Under the pieces are notes generated by a model. It made no database searches. It was given only the letters and a program-made list of their open reading frames with translations, and was not told where the DNA came from. A program made the position numbers and the translations under genes. From contig JAETTS010000117.1 of the NCBI GenBank assembly GCA_021769025.1, forward strand, positions 1 through 7,447: DNA of 7,447 nt, given 5' to 3'. Positions 1 to 6,485 of this stretch are shown piece by piece (the stretch's first letter is position 1; each line of letters opens with the position of its first letter). The stretch comes from Enterocloster bolteae (GTDB lineage Bacteria > Bacillota_A > Clostridia > Lachnospirales > Lachnospiraceae).

Positions 1-257
1 GCAATATCCTCAATCTCCAAAGTCATGCCTAATTTTTCCGCGAGAGCATTGGCAATCTCCACGTCAATTCCTACGATCTCATTGTTATCATGGTATTCAT
101 ATGGCGGAAATTCTGCATTGGTTGCCATAGTGAGAACACCGCCTGCCGCCTCTCCAGCTGCTGCGGTTGTCTCAGCTGTCTTTCCTGATCCGCCACAGGC
201 AGTCAAAGAGCCCATCATAATGGCAGCCATTGTTAATGCAATTACCTGTTTTTTCAT
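1..257 (-). CDS. Amino-acid-type ABC transporter solute-binding lipoprotein, N-terminal part (cut by window edge)
   Basis: This is the N-terminal 85 codons of an extracellular solute-binding protein; the gene continues beyond the left edge. The start ATG at 257-255 follows a GAGGAGG ribosome binding site (266-272) at 8 nt spacing. The protein begins MKKQ, has a hydrophobic signal segment (about residues 4-19) and a lipobox LTAC with Cys21 as the lipidation site, so it should be anchored on the outer face of the membrane. A low-complexity Ala/Gly/Thr/Ser linker (about 22-40) precedes the mature domain. The segment ATNAEFPPYEY (45-55), followed by VGIDVEIANALAEKLGM, is the typical opening of family 3 solute-binding proteins (SBP_bac_3), which bind polar or charged amino acids or cystine. 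The specific ligand cannot be read from this fragment. It is divergent from the methionine aminopeptidase gene and probably heads an amino-acid ABC operon outside the window. It is unrelated to the sugar permeases on the right, whose binding protein would belong to another family. Confidence 0.9.
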   Translation of the reverse strand, partial: MKKQVIALTMAAIMMGSLTACGGSGKTAETTAAAGEAAGGVLTMATNAEFPPYEYHDNNEIVGIDVEIANALAEKLGMTLEIEDI

Positions 258-322
258 AATAATATCCTCCTCATATATATGCAATTGTAATGCCTAACTA
301 TACTTTCCTGCATTACTTATAC

Positions 323-350
323 ATTATAAGACATTTTAGGAATTAATCAA
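323..350 (-). promoter_or_regulatory. Candidate sigma-A promoter for the solute-binding lipoprotein gene
   Basis: Read on the minus strand, a -35-like TTGATT (345-350) is followed after 16 nt by a perfect TATAAT (323-328). The region is AT-rich. Transcription would start near 316, giving a leader of about 60 nt before the ATG at 257. Strength and use are inferred from consensus match only. Confidence 0.6.
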
Positions 351-441
351 GTATAAGTTTTATCCAAACTGAATTTTTATGTACTTTTTATGTATTATTT
401 CTAAAACATTCTTACCAAATAGTTCCAAATGCCAATGCTCT

Positions 442-452
442 TATGATATAAT
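442..452 (+). promoter_or_regulatory. Candidate extended -10 promoter for methionine aminopeptidase
   Basis: On the plus strand TATAAT (447-452) is preceded by TG plus one base (444-446), giving an extended -10 element. The region at the -35 position (around 423-429) matches consensus poorly, which extended -10 promoters tolerate. Transcription would begin near 459, leaving a leader of about 80 nt before the ATG at 542. This promoter is divergent from the lipoprotein promoter about 100 bp away. Confidence 0.55.
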
Positions 453-541
453 CTCGGCAGAGGATAGATACCTGCATCCCAATGAAATTATAGCCGCGAT
501 GGCTTTTGAATACCAGCGTCCCGCGGCAGAAGGAGTGCCTT

Positions 542-1414
542 ATGCGCATCATAAACCGAAACAGTCCCTGCTGGTGCGGCAGCGGACAAAAATATAAAAA
601 GTGCCACTACGATTTTGACCAGAAGCTGGCTGTTTACCGAAACCAGGGCCATATGGTTCCGGATCATTCCATGATCAAAACTCCGGCACAGATTGAAAAA
701 ATAAAGGAAAGCGCCAAAGTCAATATCGCGATTCTGGACTATGTGGCTGCCCACATAAAGGAGGGAATCACCACGGAGGAGATCGATCAGTGGGTACATA
801 CCCAGACCACGCGGTACGGCGCTATACCGGCTCCCCTGAATTTTGACGGGTTTCCCAAAAGCGTCTGCACCTCTATCAATGAGGTTGTCTGCCATGGCAT
901 CCCTTCTCCTGATGTAGTGTTAAAAAGTGGTGATATCATCAATGTAGACTGCTCCACTATATTGGACGGTTATTTTTCCGATTCTTCCCGTATGTTCCTC
1001 ATCGGTGACGTTCCAGAAGACAAAAAGCGCCTGGTGGAAGTCACCAGACAGTGCATGTATCTGGGGCTTGAACAGGTAAAGCCCTGGAATTTCCTTGGGG
1101 ATATGGCTCAGGCCATCAACGATTTTGCAAAACAGAATGGTTATCAGGTAGTCCAGGATATCGGCGGACACGGCGTAGGACTGGAATTCCATGAAGACCC
1201 TTGGGTCAGCTATGTCGCCTCAAAAGGGACCGAGATGCTGATGGCTCCTGGGATGATGTTCACCATCGAGCCAATGATCAATATGGGAACATGGGATGTG
1301 GTTGTGGATGAAAAAGATGGTTGGACTGTGCGGACTGCCGATGGCAAGCCATCCGCCCAGTGGGAGATCCAGGTATTGGTCACCAATGATGGGTATGAAG
1401 TTCTGGCCTACTGA
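542..1414 (+). CDS. map: Type I methionine aminopeptidase with N-terminal SEC-C zinc motif
   Basis: This 290-residue protein is a metal-dependent cytoplasmic peptidase (family M24A) that removes the initiator methionine from new proteins. The N-terminus carries a SEC-C motif with Cys10, Cys12, Cys21 and His22 (CWCGSG...KKCH), expected to bind zinc. The peptidase domain follows from about residue 45. Its expected active-site residues are all visible: His118 (VCHGIP), metal ligands Asp136 and Asp147 (INVDCS...YFSDSSR), His210 (GHGVG), Glu243 (FTIEPM) and Glu275 (WEIQVLV), plus His217 (FHEDP). The start at ATG 542 is chosen because AGAAGGAG (528-535) lies 6 nt upstream. An in-frame TTG at 506 would put this site inside the gene and precede the SEC-C motif with unrelated residues. 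The E. coli enzyme is about 264 residues, so the extra length is the SEC-C extension. This gene stands alone here rather than in a ribosomal-protein operon, so it may be a second copy; that cannot be tested from the window. Confidence 0.95.
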   Translation: MRIINRNSPCWCGSGQKYKKCHYDFDQKLAVYRNQGHMVPDHSMIKTPAQIEKIKESAKVNIAILDYVAAHIKEGITTEEIDQWVHTQTTRYGAIPAPLNFDGFPKSVCTSINEVVCHGIPSPDVVLKSGDIINVDCSTILDGYFSDSSRMFLIGDVPEDKKRLVEVTRQCMYLGLEQVKPWNFLGDMAQAINDFAKQNGYQVVQDIGGHGVGLEFHEDPWVSYVASKGTEMLMAPGMMFTIEPMINMGTWDVVVDEKDGWTVRTADGKPSAQWEIQVLVTNDGYEVLAY

Positions 1415-1475
1415 TTCTTACAGCCTCATTCTGCCTCTCATATTCTATTGTGCTTTCCGGTCTTATACGGCAATC

Positions 1476-1513
1476 AAAAGCCTGGCATTCTTTATATTGA
1501 ATGTCAGGCTTTT
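1476..1513. terminator. Strong stem-loop between convergent genes, probable bidirectional terminator
   Basis: Arms of 15 nt (1476-1490 and 1499-1513) pair around an 8-nt loop. The arms begin with AAAA and end with TTTT, so each strand ends its stem in a U tract. The single non-Watson-Crick position is a G-U pair in plus-strand RNA but an A-C mismatch in minus-strand RNA, so the fit is slightly better for the aminopeptidase transcript. It lies 61 nt after the aminopeptidase stop and 4 nt after the MATE stop, where both transcripts should end. Confidence 0.8.
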
Positions 1514-1517
1514 ATAA

Positions 1518-2897
1518 TCACCCCAATGCCTTCTTCCAATGTCCCAGCCGGTAGAAAAATGCTGTGATTGCCGCTCCCAATACCCAGGAACACAGCAACG
1601 AGATAAAGATGCAAGTATAACTCCCCTGAGGCATCTCCGGGGTTCTGGTTAAGTATGCGATCCCATAAGCCAACGGCACACGGATGACGACTGTAGTAAT
1701 CATGGAAATCCACATCGGTGTCACCGTATCTCCGGCACCTCTCATGACACCGGACAGGCTCTGTGTAACCGCCATAGCAATGTATCCCACTGCCAGGATT
1801 TTCATCATATTGGCACTTAAGAGAACCAGTTCTTCCGTGCTTGTAAAGATTGCCATAAGATAACGCCCAAATATCAAGATAAGGCCTGTGATCACCGCTG
1901 AAGTTCCCACAGCGATCAACGTCCCCTCCTTTGCTCCCTGCTTCACCCGATCCAGTTTCCTGGCTCCCACATTCTGTCCAGAATAAGTGGTCATGGCTGT
2001 TCCGAAGGAGAAATTGGGCATCATAGCAAACCCGTCAACTCTCATGATAATCACATTAGCCGCGATCACCATCTCTCCAAAACTGTTGGTCAAAGACTGC
2101 ACCACCACCATCGCCAAGGAGAAGATGGCCTGCGTAATGCCCGAGGGAAGCCCTAGCCGAAGAACCGTCACCACATTCTCTTTATGCGGCTTTAGATAGT
2201 GCAGCTTCATATCAAAAAGATCCGTCATCCTGCATAGCTTGAGGAAACAAAGGAATGCCGAGACCAACTGGGCAATCACCGTAGCCAGGGCAACTCCTGC
2301 CACTCCCATATGGAATCCCGCCACAAACCACAGATCCAGAATGATATTCAGAACTGTGGCAATCAAAAGATACACCAGCGCCGACAGAGAATCTCCCAAC
2401 CCCCTTAAAATTCCGCACAGAATATTATAGTAAGCCGGTCCCACAATCCCCATCAACAGAATAAACAGGTAGGAAGTACACCAATCCATAATACTGTCTG
2501 GAGTGTTCAGGGCATGAAGTACAGGACGGATGATCATAGACCCCAACACCATCAAAAGAATCGAGGACACCGCTGTCAACATGATGGAACTACCTATAGT
2601 CAAGGATAGATTCTCCCGATCCCTGGAACCGAAATATTGAGACACCATAATGCCAACACCCATGGAAATTCCTACAAACAGTACCAAAAGCAGGTTCAGA
2701 ATCGGGCTGGCACTTCCTACTGCTGCCAGCGCATTATCCCCCACATACTTTCCCACAACGATACTGTCCACAGTATTGTATAATTGCTGCGCAATATTTC
2801 CAATCAGCATCGGAATCGTAAACGCCACAATCTTTTCCCACGGCCTTCCCACTGTCATATCTACCTGGGCAAATAACTGTTTCATTTTTACAAACAT
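1518..2897 (-). CDS. MATE-family multidrug/toxin efflux transporter
   Basis: This 459-residue inner-membrane protein belongs to the MATE family (NorM/DinF-like), which expels drugs, cationic compounds or metabolites in exchange for sodium ions or protons. It has about 12 hydrophobic segments and the usual family length (about 450). The two homologous halves are visible as repeated motifs: SQYFGSRDRENL (86-97) matches GQNVGARKLDRV (307-318), and LRGLGDS (164-170) matches MRGAGDT (385-391). VDSIVVGKYVG (43-53) is the typical family signature near the N-terminus. ATG 2897 is chosen as start because GGAGG (2909-2913) lies 11 nt upstream. An in-frame GTG at 2915 would overlap that site and lacks its own. 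The gap to the glucuronidase stop is 18 nt and the binding site begins almost at that stop codon, so the two genes are probably co-transcribed and translationally coupled. Substrate is unknown; context suggests the aglycone released by the glucuronidase. A general drug exporter carried along in the operon is the alternative. Confidence 0.93.
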   Translation of the reverse strand: MFVKMKQLFAQVDMTVGRPWEKIVAFTIPMLIGNIAQQLYNTVDSIVVGKYVGDNALAAVGSASPILNLLLVLFVGISMGVGIMVSQYFGSRDRENLSLTIGSSIMLTAVSSILLMVLGSMIIRPVLHALNTPDSIMDWCTSYLFILLMGIVGPAYYNILCGILRGLGDSLSALVYLLIATVLNIILDLWFVAGFHMGVAGVALATVIAQLVSAFLCFLKLCRMTDLFDMKLHYLKPHKENVVTVLRLGLPSGITQAIFSLAMVVVQSLTNSFGEMVIAANVIIMRVDGFAMMPNFSFGTAMTTYSGQNVGARKLDRVKQGAKEGTLIAVGTSAVITGLILIFGRYLMAIFTSTEELVLLSANMMKILAVGYIAMAVTQSLSGVMRGAGDTVTPMWISMITTVVIRVPLAYGIAYLTRTPEMPQGSYTCIFISLLCSWVLGAAITAFFYRLGHWKKALG

Positions 2898-2915
2898 ATT
2901 TTTACTAACCTCCAC

Positions 2916-4589
2916 CTATCGATAATCCGAATAGGAGTGATAGAGCCGTTTCACCACATCATAGGCCAACTTTCTTCTTCTGTATTCATCTACGATCCCT
3001 TTATTATTCATGGTCCGCGGCCTGAAATTGAACCATTCAAAACTGATCCTGACATCACAGAATTGCCAGATAAAGATACCGCTGCAACCTTCCTGGCCAA
3101 GTACTCCTGTAATCTGATTCTCCAAAGCCTTGGCCTGATATTCCTCTGACCATTTACACATGGACGGAGTACGGTAGCCGTAGATAGCACCTGCGCCAAT
3201 CTCTGTGATCAGAAATGGCTTGCCTGCTCCCTCACTGCCTGTCTGCACCCATTGATACAGATCCGCCAGATACTCTCCTACAGGCGAATCATGGTACCAC
3301 TCCGGATAGATATTGTAAGATACAATATCCGGTAGCCCGAAGCAAAGATCCGTCTTAAACTTGCAGCTGGCCGATGATCTTGGCCTGGAGGTATCCATCT
3401 GGTGAATCAGTTCATACTGTTTCTTATAGCATTCGTACCCATATTCGGTCTCGCTTGCACACTCATTCAGAATCCCCCAGATAATAATCGACGGATGATT
3501 GATGTGGGCTGTGATCATCTCCCGAATACAATCCTCTGCCTGGCGTTCAAAATTAGGGTTCTGCATTTGCTCCAGACTTAAGCCTCTGGCATGGTTCTCC
3601 TCCCACACCCAGATTCCCTGTTCGTCACACAGATCCAAAAACAATTCATCGTTGGGATAATGGGATGTACGGATGGCATTGGCTCCCAAATCTTTTGCAA
3701 TCTGCAGATCCTGCTGGATGGCAGCGAATGGCAGTGCACAGCAATACATGGGATGATCCTCATGACGGCAGAATCCTTTTATCCTTATTTTCTTCCCATT
3801 TAACAGAATATCTTTTCCACTTACAATTACTTCTCTGTATCCAAAACGATCAATGAGATCATCCATCGGCTGGGATGCAATAAGCACTGCTGAAATCTGG
3901 TACAGCGTGGGATGCTCGATCTCCCATGTCTCCACATCCACTGCCTTTATTTCCTTTTCGATCACAACCTCCTGACCTGCTTTCAGTATCACTTCCTCTG
4001 TCACTACGTCCTGGCCTTCCACCTGTACCGCCAGTTTATATGCCCGGTCTTCCTCCGATACGGAATTGACCTTCACAGCTGTTTTTACCTTCCAGCCATT
4101 CTCTTCTTTTACCGGGACTCCATGGACATACTCGATGTATGCTTCCTCCAGTTCCTCCAGCACAACTCCTCTGGAGATTCCTCCATAACTCATGTAATCA
4201 TTGGGAACATGAAGCGCACTGTCCTCACTAAACGTATTGTCTGCATAGACCTCCAATTTATGGGAGCCTTCCGCCAGTCCTTTTACCACGATGGAAAAAG
4301 GGGTAAAAGCATTGTAGTGGCTTCCTACCTGGTTGCCATCCACACATACCTTCGCCGTATGGCTGACACCTTTAAATACCAGGCGAATGGTTCCCTTGGC
4401 GTAAAACTCCCTGGTGAATACACCTACTCCCCGGTATGCCGAAAAATCCGGGAGACTCTCCCAGCAGCATGGTACCGCCACAGGGTAAGACTTTCCTGCC
4501 AATTCTCCGGAGCAAGGGGAAAACTTCCATAAGCATCCGCTTAATTCTGTGGTCTTTCGTATCCTGTTGGTACAAAATGTTCTAATCAT
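2916..4589 (-). CDS. uidA: Glycoside hydrolase family 2, probable beta-glucuronidase
   Basis: This 557-residue enzyme should hydrolyse beta-glucuronides to glucuronic acid plus an aglycone by the retaining mechanism. GH2 domain order is visible: jelly-roll sugar-binding domain (about 1-150), immunoglobulin-like domain (about 150-255) and TIM barrel (about 256-557). The acid/base is Glu376 (WGILNE) and the nucleophile Glu463 (LITEIG). Further matches to E. coli GusA, from memory, are Asp131 (NDYMSYGGISR), Tyr428/Tyr432 (NIYPEWY), Trp508 (FIWQF) and RTSHYP (307-312). Asn528-x-Lys530 (MNNKGIV) is the N-x-K motif that contacts the sugar carboxylate and separates uronidases from beta-galactosidases. 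The stretch between WVWEEN and NHPS is about 17 residues shorter than in E. coli, so the active-site loop 1 is short or absent. No signal peptide is seen, so the enzyme is cytoplasmic. ATG 4589 follows AAGGAG (4600-4605, 10 nt) and an A-rich second purine run. Beta-galacturonidase is the main alternative. Confidence 0.9.
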   Translation of the reverse strand: MIRTFCTNRIRKTTELSGCLWKFSPCSGELAGKSYPVAVPCCWESLPDFSAYRGVGVFTREFYAKGTIRLVFKGVSHTAKVCVDGNQVGSHYNAFTPFSIVVKGLAEGSHKLEVYADNTFSEDSALHVPNDYMSYGGISRGVVLEELEEAYIEYVHGVPVKEENGWKVKTAVKVNSVSEEDRAYKLAVQVEGQDVVTEEVILKAGQEVVIEKEIKAVDVETWEIEHPTLYQISAVLIASQPMDDLIDRFGYREVIVSGKDILLNGKKIRIKGFCRHEDHPMYCCALPFAAIQQDLQIAKDLGANAIRTSHYPNDELFLDLCDEQGIWVWEENHARGLSLEQMQNPNFERQAEDCIREMITAHINHPSIIIWGILNECASETEYGYECYKKQYELIHQMDTSRPRSSASCKFKTDLCFGLPDIVSYNIYPEWYHDSPVGEYLADLYQWVQTGSEGAGKPFLITEIGAGAIYGYRTPSMCKWSEEYQAKALENQITGVLGQEGCSGIFIWQFCDVRISFEWFNFRPRTMNNKGIVDEYRRRKLAYDVVKRLYHSYSDYR

Positions 4590-4637
4590 GATTTCCTGTC
4601 TCCTTTTTGTATCTTTCAGTTTATTCCCTATTATGCA

Positions 4638-4681
4638 GAAAGATTGATGTAATTTTACTATAGAAACTACACCAATCTCTC
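4638..4681 (-). other. Long stem-loop in the isomerase-glucuronidase gap, stable only in the operon transcript
   Basis: Arms 4638-4655 and 4664-4681 are 18 nt each around an 8-nt loop (4656-4663). In minus-strand RNA all 18 positions pair, with three G-U pairs. In plus-strand RNA the same three positions become A-C mismatches, so the element suits RNA of the operon. It begins 7 nt after the isomerase stop codon and ends about 33 nt before the glucuronidase ribosome binding site. No U tract follows its 3' arm, so it is a poor intrinsic terminator. It more likely acts as an RNA-stability or processing element, or partly attenuates transcription. A DNA operator with an imperfect inverted repeat is another reading. 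Confidence 0.6.
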
Positions 4682-4688
4682 CAATGCA

Positions 4689-5552
4689 TTACTCTACGGA
4701 TTCAACAATTTTTTTGATAAACGTAAGATCATTTTTTATCTTCTCTTCAGAAGTCTCAGCGGAAGAGAAATCTTCGAACGTTACATATCCGTCATATCCC
4801 ACTGCCTTAAGCGCCTTGAAGCATCGTTCGAAATCTGCATGCCCGTCTGTAAATGGAGCCCAGTCCGCCGCATACTTTTCTTTCCCATCAACTTCCTTCT
4901 TTACCCACATGGCGTTCTTTACATGAACCAGATCCAGATATGGCCCAAGAACCTCAAGCGCCATCTGATATTCTTCAAAACCCTCGTAGATGATGTTCCC
5001 TGTGTCATAGATCACGCCGATATACTTGGGATCAAAGTAGGAAGCCAGGCGACGGGCTGCACTGGCGGAAGCTGTAATGGTTCCGTGATGCATCTCAAAA
5101 TCCGCCTTTACATTATGCTTCTTCGCCAAATCCTCTACCTTCTTAAATCCTGCAACTGCCTCCGCAAATAATTGGGTGTATCCTTTCTCCTTGTCATATC
5201 TCAGTGCATTGACACGGATTCTGTTGCATCCCATCTTTTTCGCTGCAATCATGCAACTCTCAATCTTCACCGGATCTGTGGAACAATCCAGGTAAGTCGC
5301 AAGGGCATTGATCTCCAAACCATATTTGGCTGTCAGATCACGAATCTCCTCTGCCTGCTCCTCTACCTTGTCAATATCAATGGTACATAGATTATTCCTC
5401 CAGTAGGACGGTTTCTCAGCCAGGATCTCCGGGTCTGTCGGAATCGCTGTCACACGCCAATCCACACCGTCATAACCATTCTCTTTTAACTTCTCCAGAA
5501 CCTGCTCCAGATTCATCTCCGGAACACTTACGGTAAATAATGAATATTTCAT
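4689..5552 (-). CDS. Xylose-isomerase-like TIM-barrel protein (sugar isomerase/epimerase family)
   Basis: This 287-residue protein belongs to the xylose-isomerase-like TIM-barrel superfamily (AP_endonuc_2 fold; relatives include IolE, IolI, sugar epimerases and C-glycoside-cleaving subunits). The four expected divalent-metal ligands are visible at strand ends: Glu153 (DFEMHHG), Asp183 (IYDTGN), His210 (DLVHVKN) and Glu260 (VTFEDF). His156 follows the first ligand as is common in the family. The N-terminal NGYDGVDWRV (25-34) is a usual first-strand motif. It lacks a signal peptide and should be cytoplasmic. ATG 5552 is chosen because GGAGGG (5556-5561) lies just upstream; an in-frame GTG at 5570 would place this site inside the gene. 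It lies 77 nt after the second permease and 99 nt before the glucuronidase. Context suggests it acts on the sugar imported or released by the operon, but the exact reaction cannot be assigned. Glucuronate isomerase (UxaC) is a different family, so this protein is not that enzyme. Confidence 0.88.
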   Translation of the reverse strand: MKYSLFTVSVPEMNLEQVLEKLKENGYDGVDWRVTAIPTDPEILAEKPSYWRNNLCTIDIDKVEEQAEEIRDLTAKYGLEINALATYLDCSTDPVKIESCMIAAKKMGCNRIRVNALRYDKEKGYTQLFAEAVAGFKKVEDLAKKHNVKADFEMHHGTITASASAARRLASYFDPKYIGVIYDTGNIIYEGFEEYQMALEVLGPYLDLVHVKNAMWVKKEVDGKEKYAADWAPFTDGHADFERCFKALKAVGYDGYVTFEDFSSAETSEEKIKNDLTFIKKIVESVE

Positions 5553-5629
5553 TGTCCCTCCATTCTGCACACGGATGCCCTTAATCTCTCTGTGCGTGAC
5601 CAGATACCTTTTATGCCTGTCTTACTATT

Positions 5630-6472
5630 CTAACCCTTAATACCAGAACTTGCAATACCTTCCACGAAATATCTCTGCAGGAATACAAAGAGGATCAATA
5701 CCGGGATCAAAGCTACCGTAGCCGCTGCCATAATCTGAGCATAGTTGGATGAATACTGGGTATTGAACATTCTCAGCATCAGCTGTACAGTCTTCTTGCT
5801 GGAAGAAGATAAGTAGATCAACGGCCCCATAAAATCATTCCACTCAAACGTAAAGGAGGTGATACACAAAGTAGCGATGGCTGGTTTGGACAACGGCAGC
5901 ATCAGCCTGGCCCAAATCCCATACTCATTTAAGCCGTCAATCCTGGCCGCCTCCAAAAGTTCTGTAGGGATTCCCATAAAGAACTGTCGCATCAGGAACA
6001 CGCCAGTAGCAGTAAATGCATGCATCAGTATCAATCCAAGATGGCTGTCTGTAAGGCCGAAAAATGTCATCATCTTAAACTGAGGAACCATGTATACTTG
6101 CCAGGGAATGGAGATTGTCATAACATACATCATGAAGATGGTATCCCTTCCCTTGAATTCCAGCTTGGCAAATGCATAGGCAGCAAAGCTGGAAGTTATC
6201 AACTGAAGTACGGTAGTGCATAATGTTAGTTTTGTGGTGTTGAAGAAACCTGTCAAAAGCGGAACCTTATTCCAGATTTCCTTGTAGTTGTTCCACTGTG
6301 GGTCTGTCGGAATCCACTTAATAGGGAATGAGAATACATCTTTTTCCAGCTTCAAAGATGCCGATAACATCCACGCAAAGGGAACCAGCATGATACAAGC
6401 CATAATAATAAGTGCAACATACATCAACACCGTGCGGATGATTGCGCCTGTGGTTTTTTTACTACTAGTCAT
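5630..6472 (-). CDS. Carbohydrate ABC transporter permease, MalG-like
   Basis: This 280-residue inner-membrane protein is one of the two permease subunits of a carbohydrate-uptake (CUT1) ABC importer. Six hydrophobic segments are visible (about 11-33, 78-100, 111-133, 143-163, 198-220 and 247-268). The EAA loop that docks the ATPase is clear: ELLEAARIDG (171-180) followed by LMLPLSKPAI, with Pro193. The C-terminus GIASSGIKG resembles the usual MalG-type ending. It shows the CUT1 pattern of a long periplasmic segment after the first helix (IPTDPQWNNYKEIW, 54-67). ATG 6472 is chosen because AAAGGAGG (6480-6487) lies 7 nt upstream; an in-frame upstream start near 6514 would absorb this site. The ribosome binding site overlaps the TAA of the preceding permease (6486-6488), so the two subunits are probably translated in tandem. 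Substrate is not readable from permease sequence; a glucuronide or oligosaccharide is inferred from neighbours. Confidence 0.95.
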   Translation of the reverse strand: MTSSKKTTGAIIRTVLMYVALIIMACIMLVPFAWMLSASLKLEKDVFSFPIKWIPTDPQWNNYKEIWNKVPLLTGFFNTTKLTLCTTVLQLITSSFAAYAFAKLEFKGRDTIFMMYVMTISIPWQVYMVPQFKMMTFFGLTDSHLGLILMHAFTATGVFLMRQFFMGIPTELLEAARIDGLNEYGIWARLMLPLSKPAIATLCITSFTFEWNDFMGPLIYLSSSSKKTVQLMLRMFNTQYSSNYAQIMAAATVALIPVLILFVFLQRYFVEGIASSGIKG

Positions 6473-6485
6473 GATTCCCCCTCCT

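Noticed and set aside
482..493. A three-codon frame (ATG AAA TTA TAG) in the aminopeptidase leader, as a possible leader peptide.
   Set aside because: It has no ribosome binding site and is too short to distinguish from chance.
3912..4532. A 206-codon open frame on the plus strand opposite the glucuronidase.
   Set aside because: It is antisense to a clear GH2 gene, lacks a ribosome binding site or family resemblance, and its composition (rich in Cys, His, Leu, Phe) is typical of a shadow frame.
4656..4689. Possible internal promoter on the minus strand (TTGGAG, 16 nt, TATAGT) before the glucuronidase.
   Set aside because: The -35 matches consensus at only three positions, and the sequence is better explained by the hairpin that overlaps it.
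5571..5629. Possible terminator or riboswitch in the 77-nt gap between the second permease and the TIM-barrel gene.
   Set aside because: Only short, weak complementarity (GCACA/TGTGC) is present, with no U tract and no recognisable riboswitch core.
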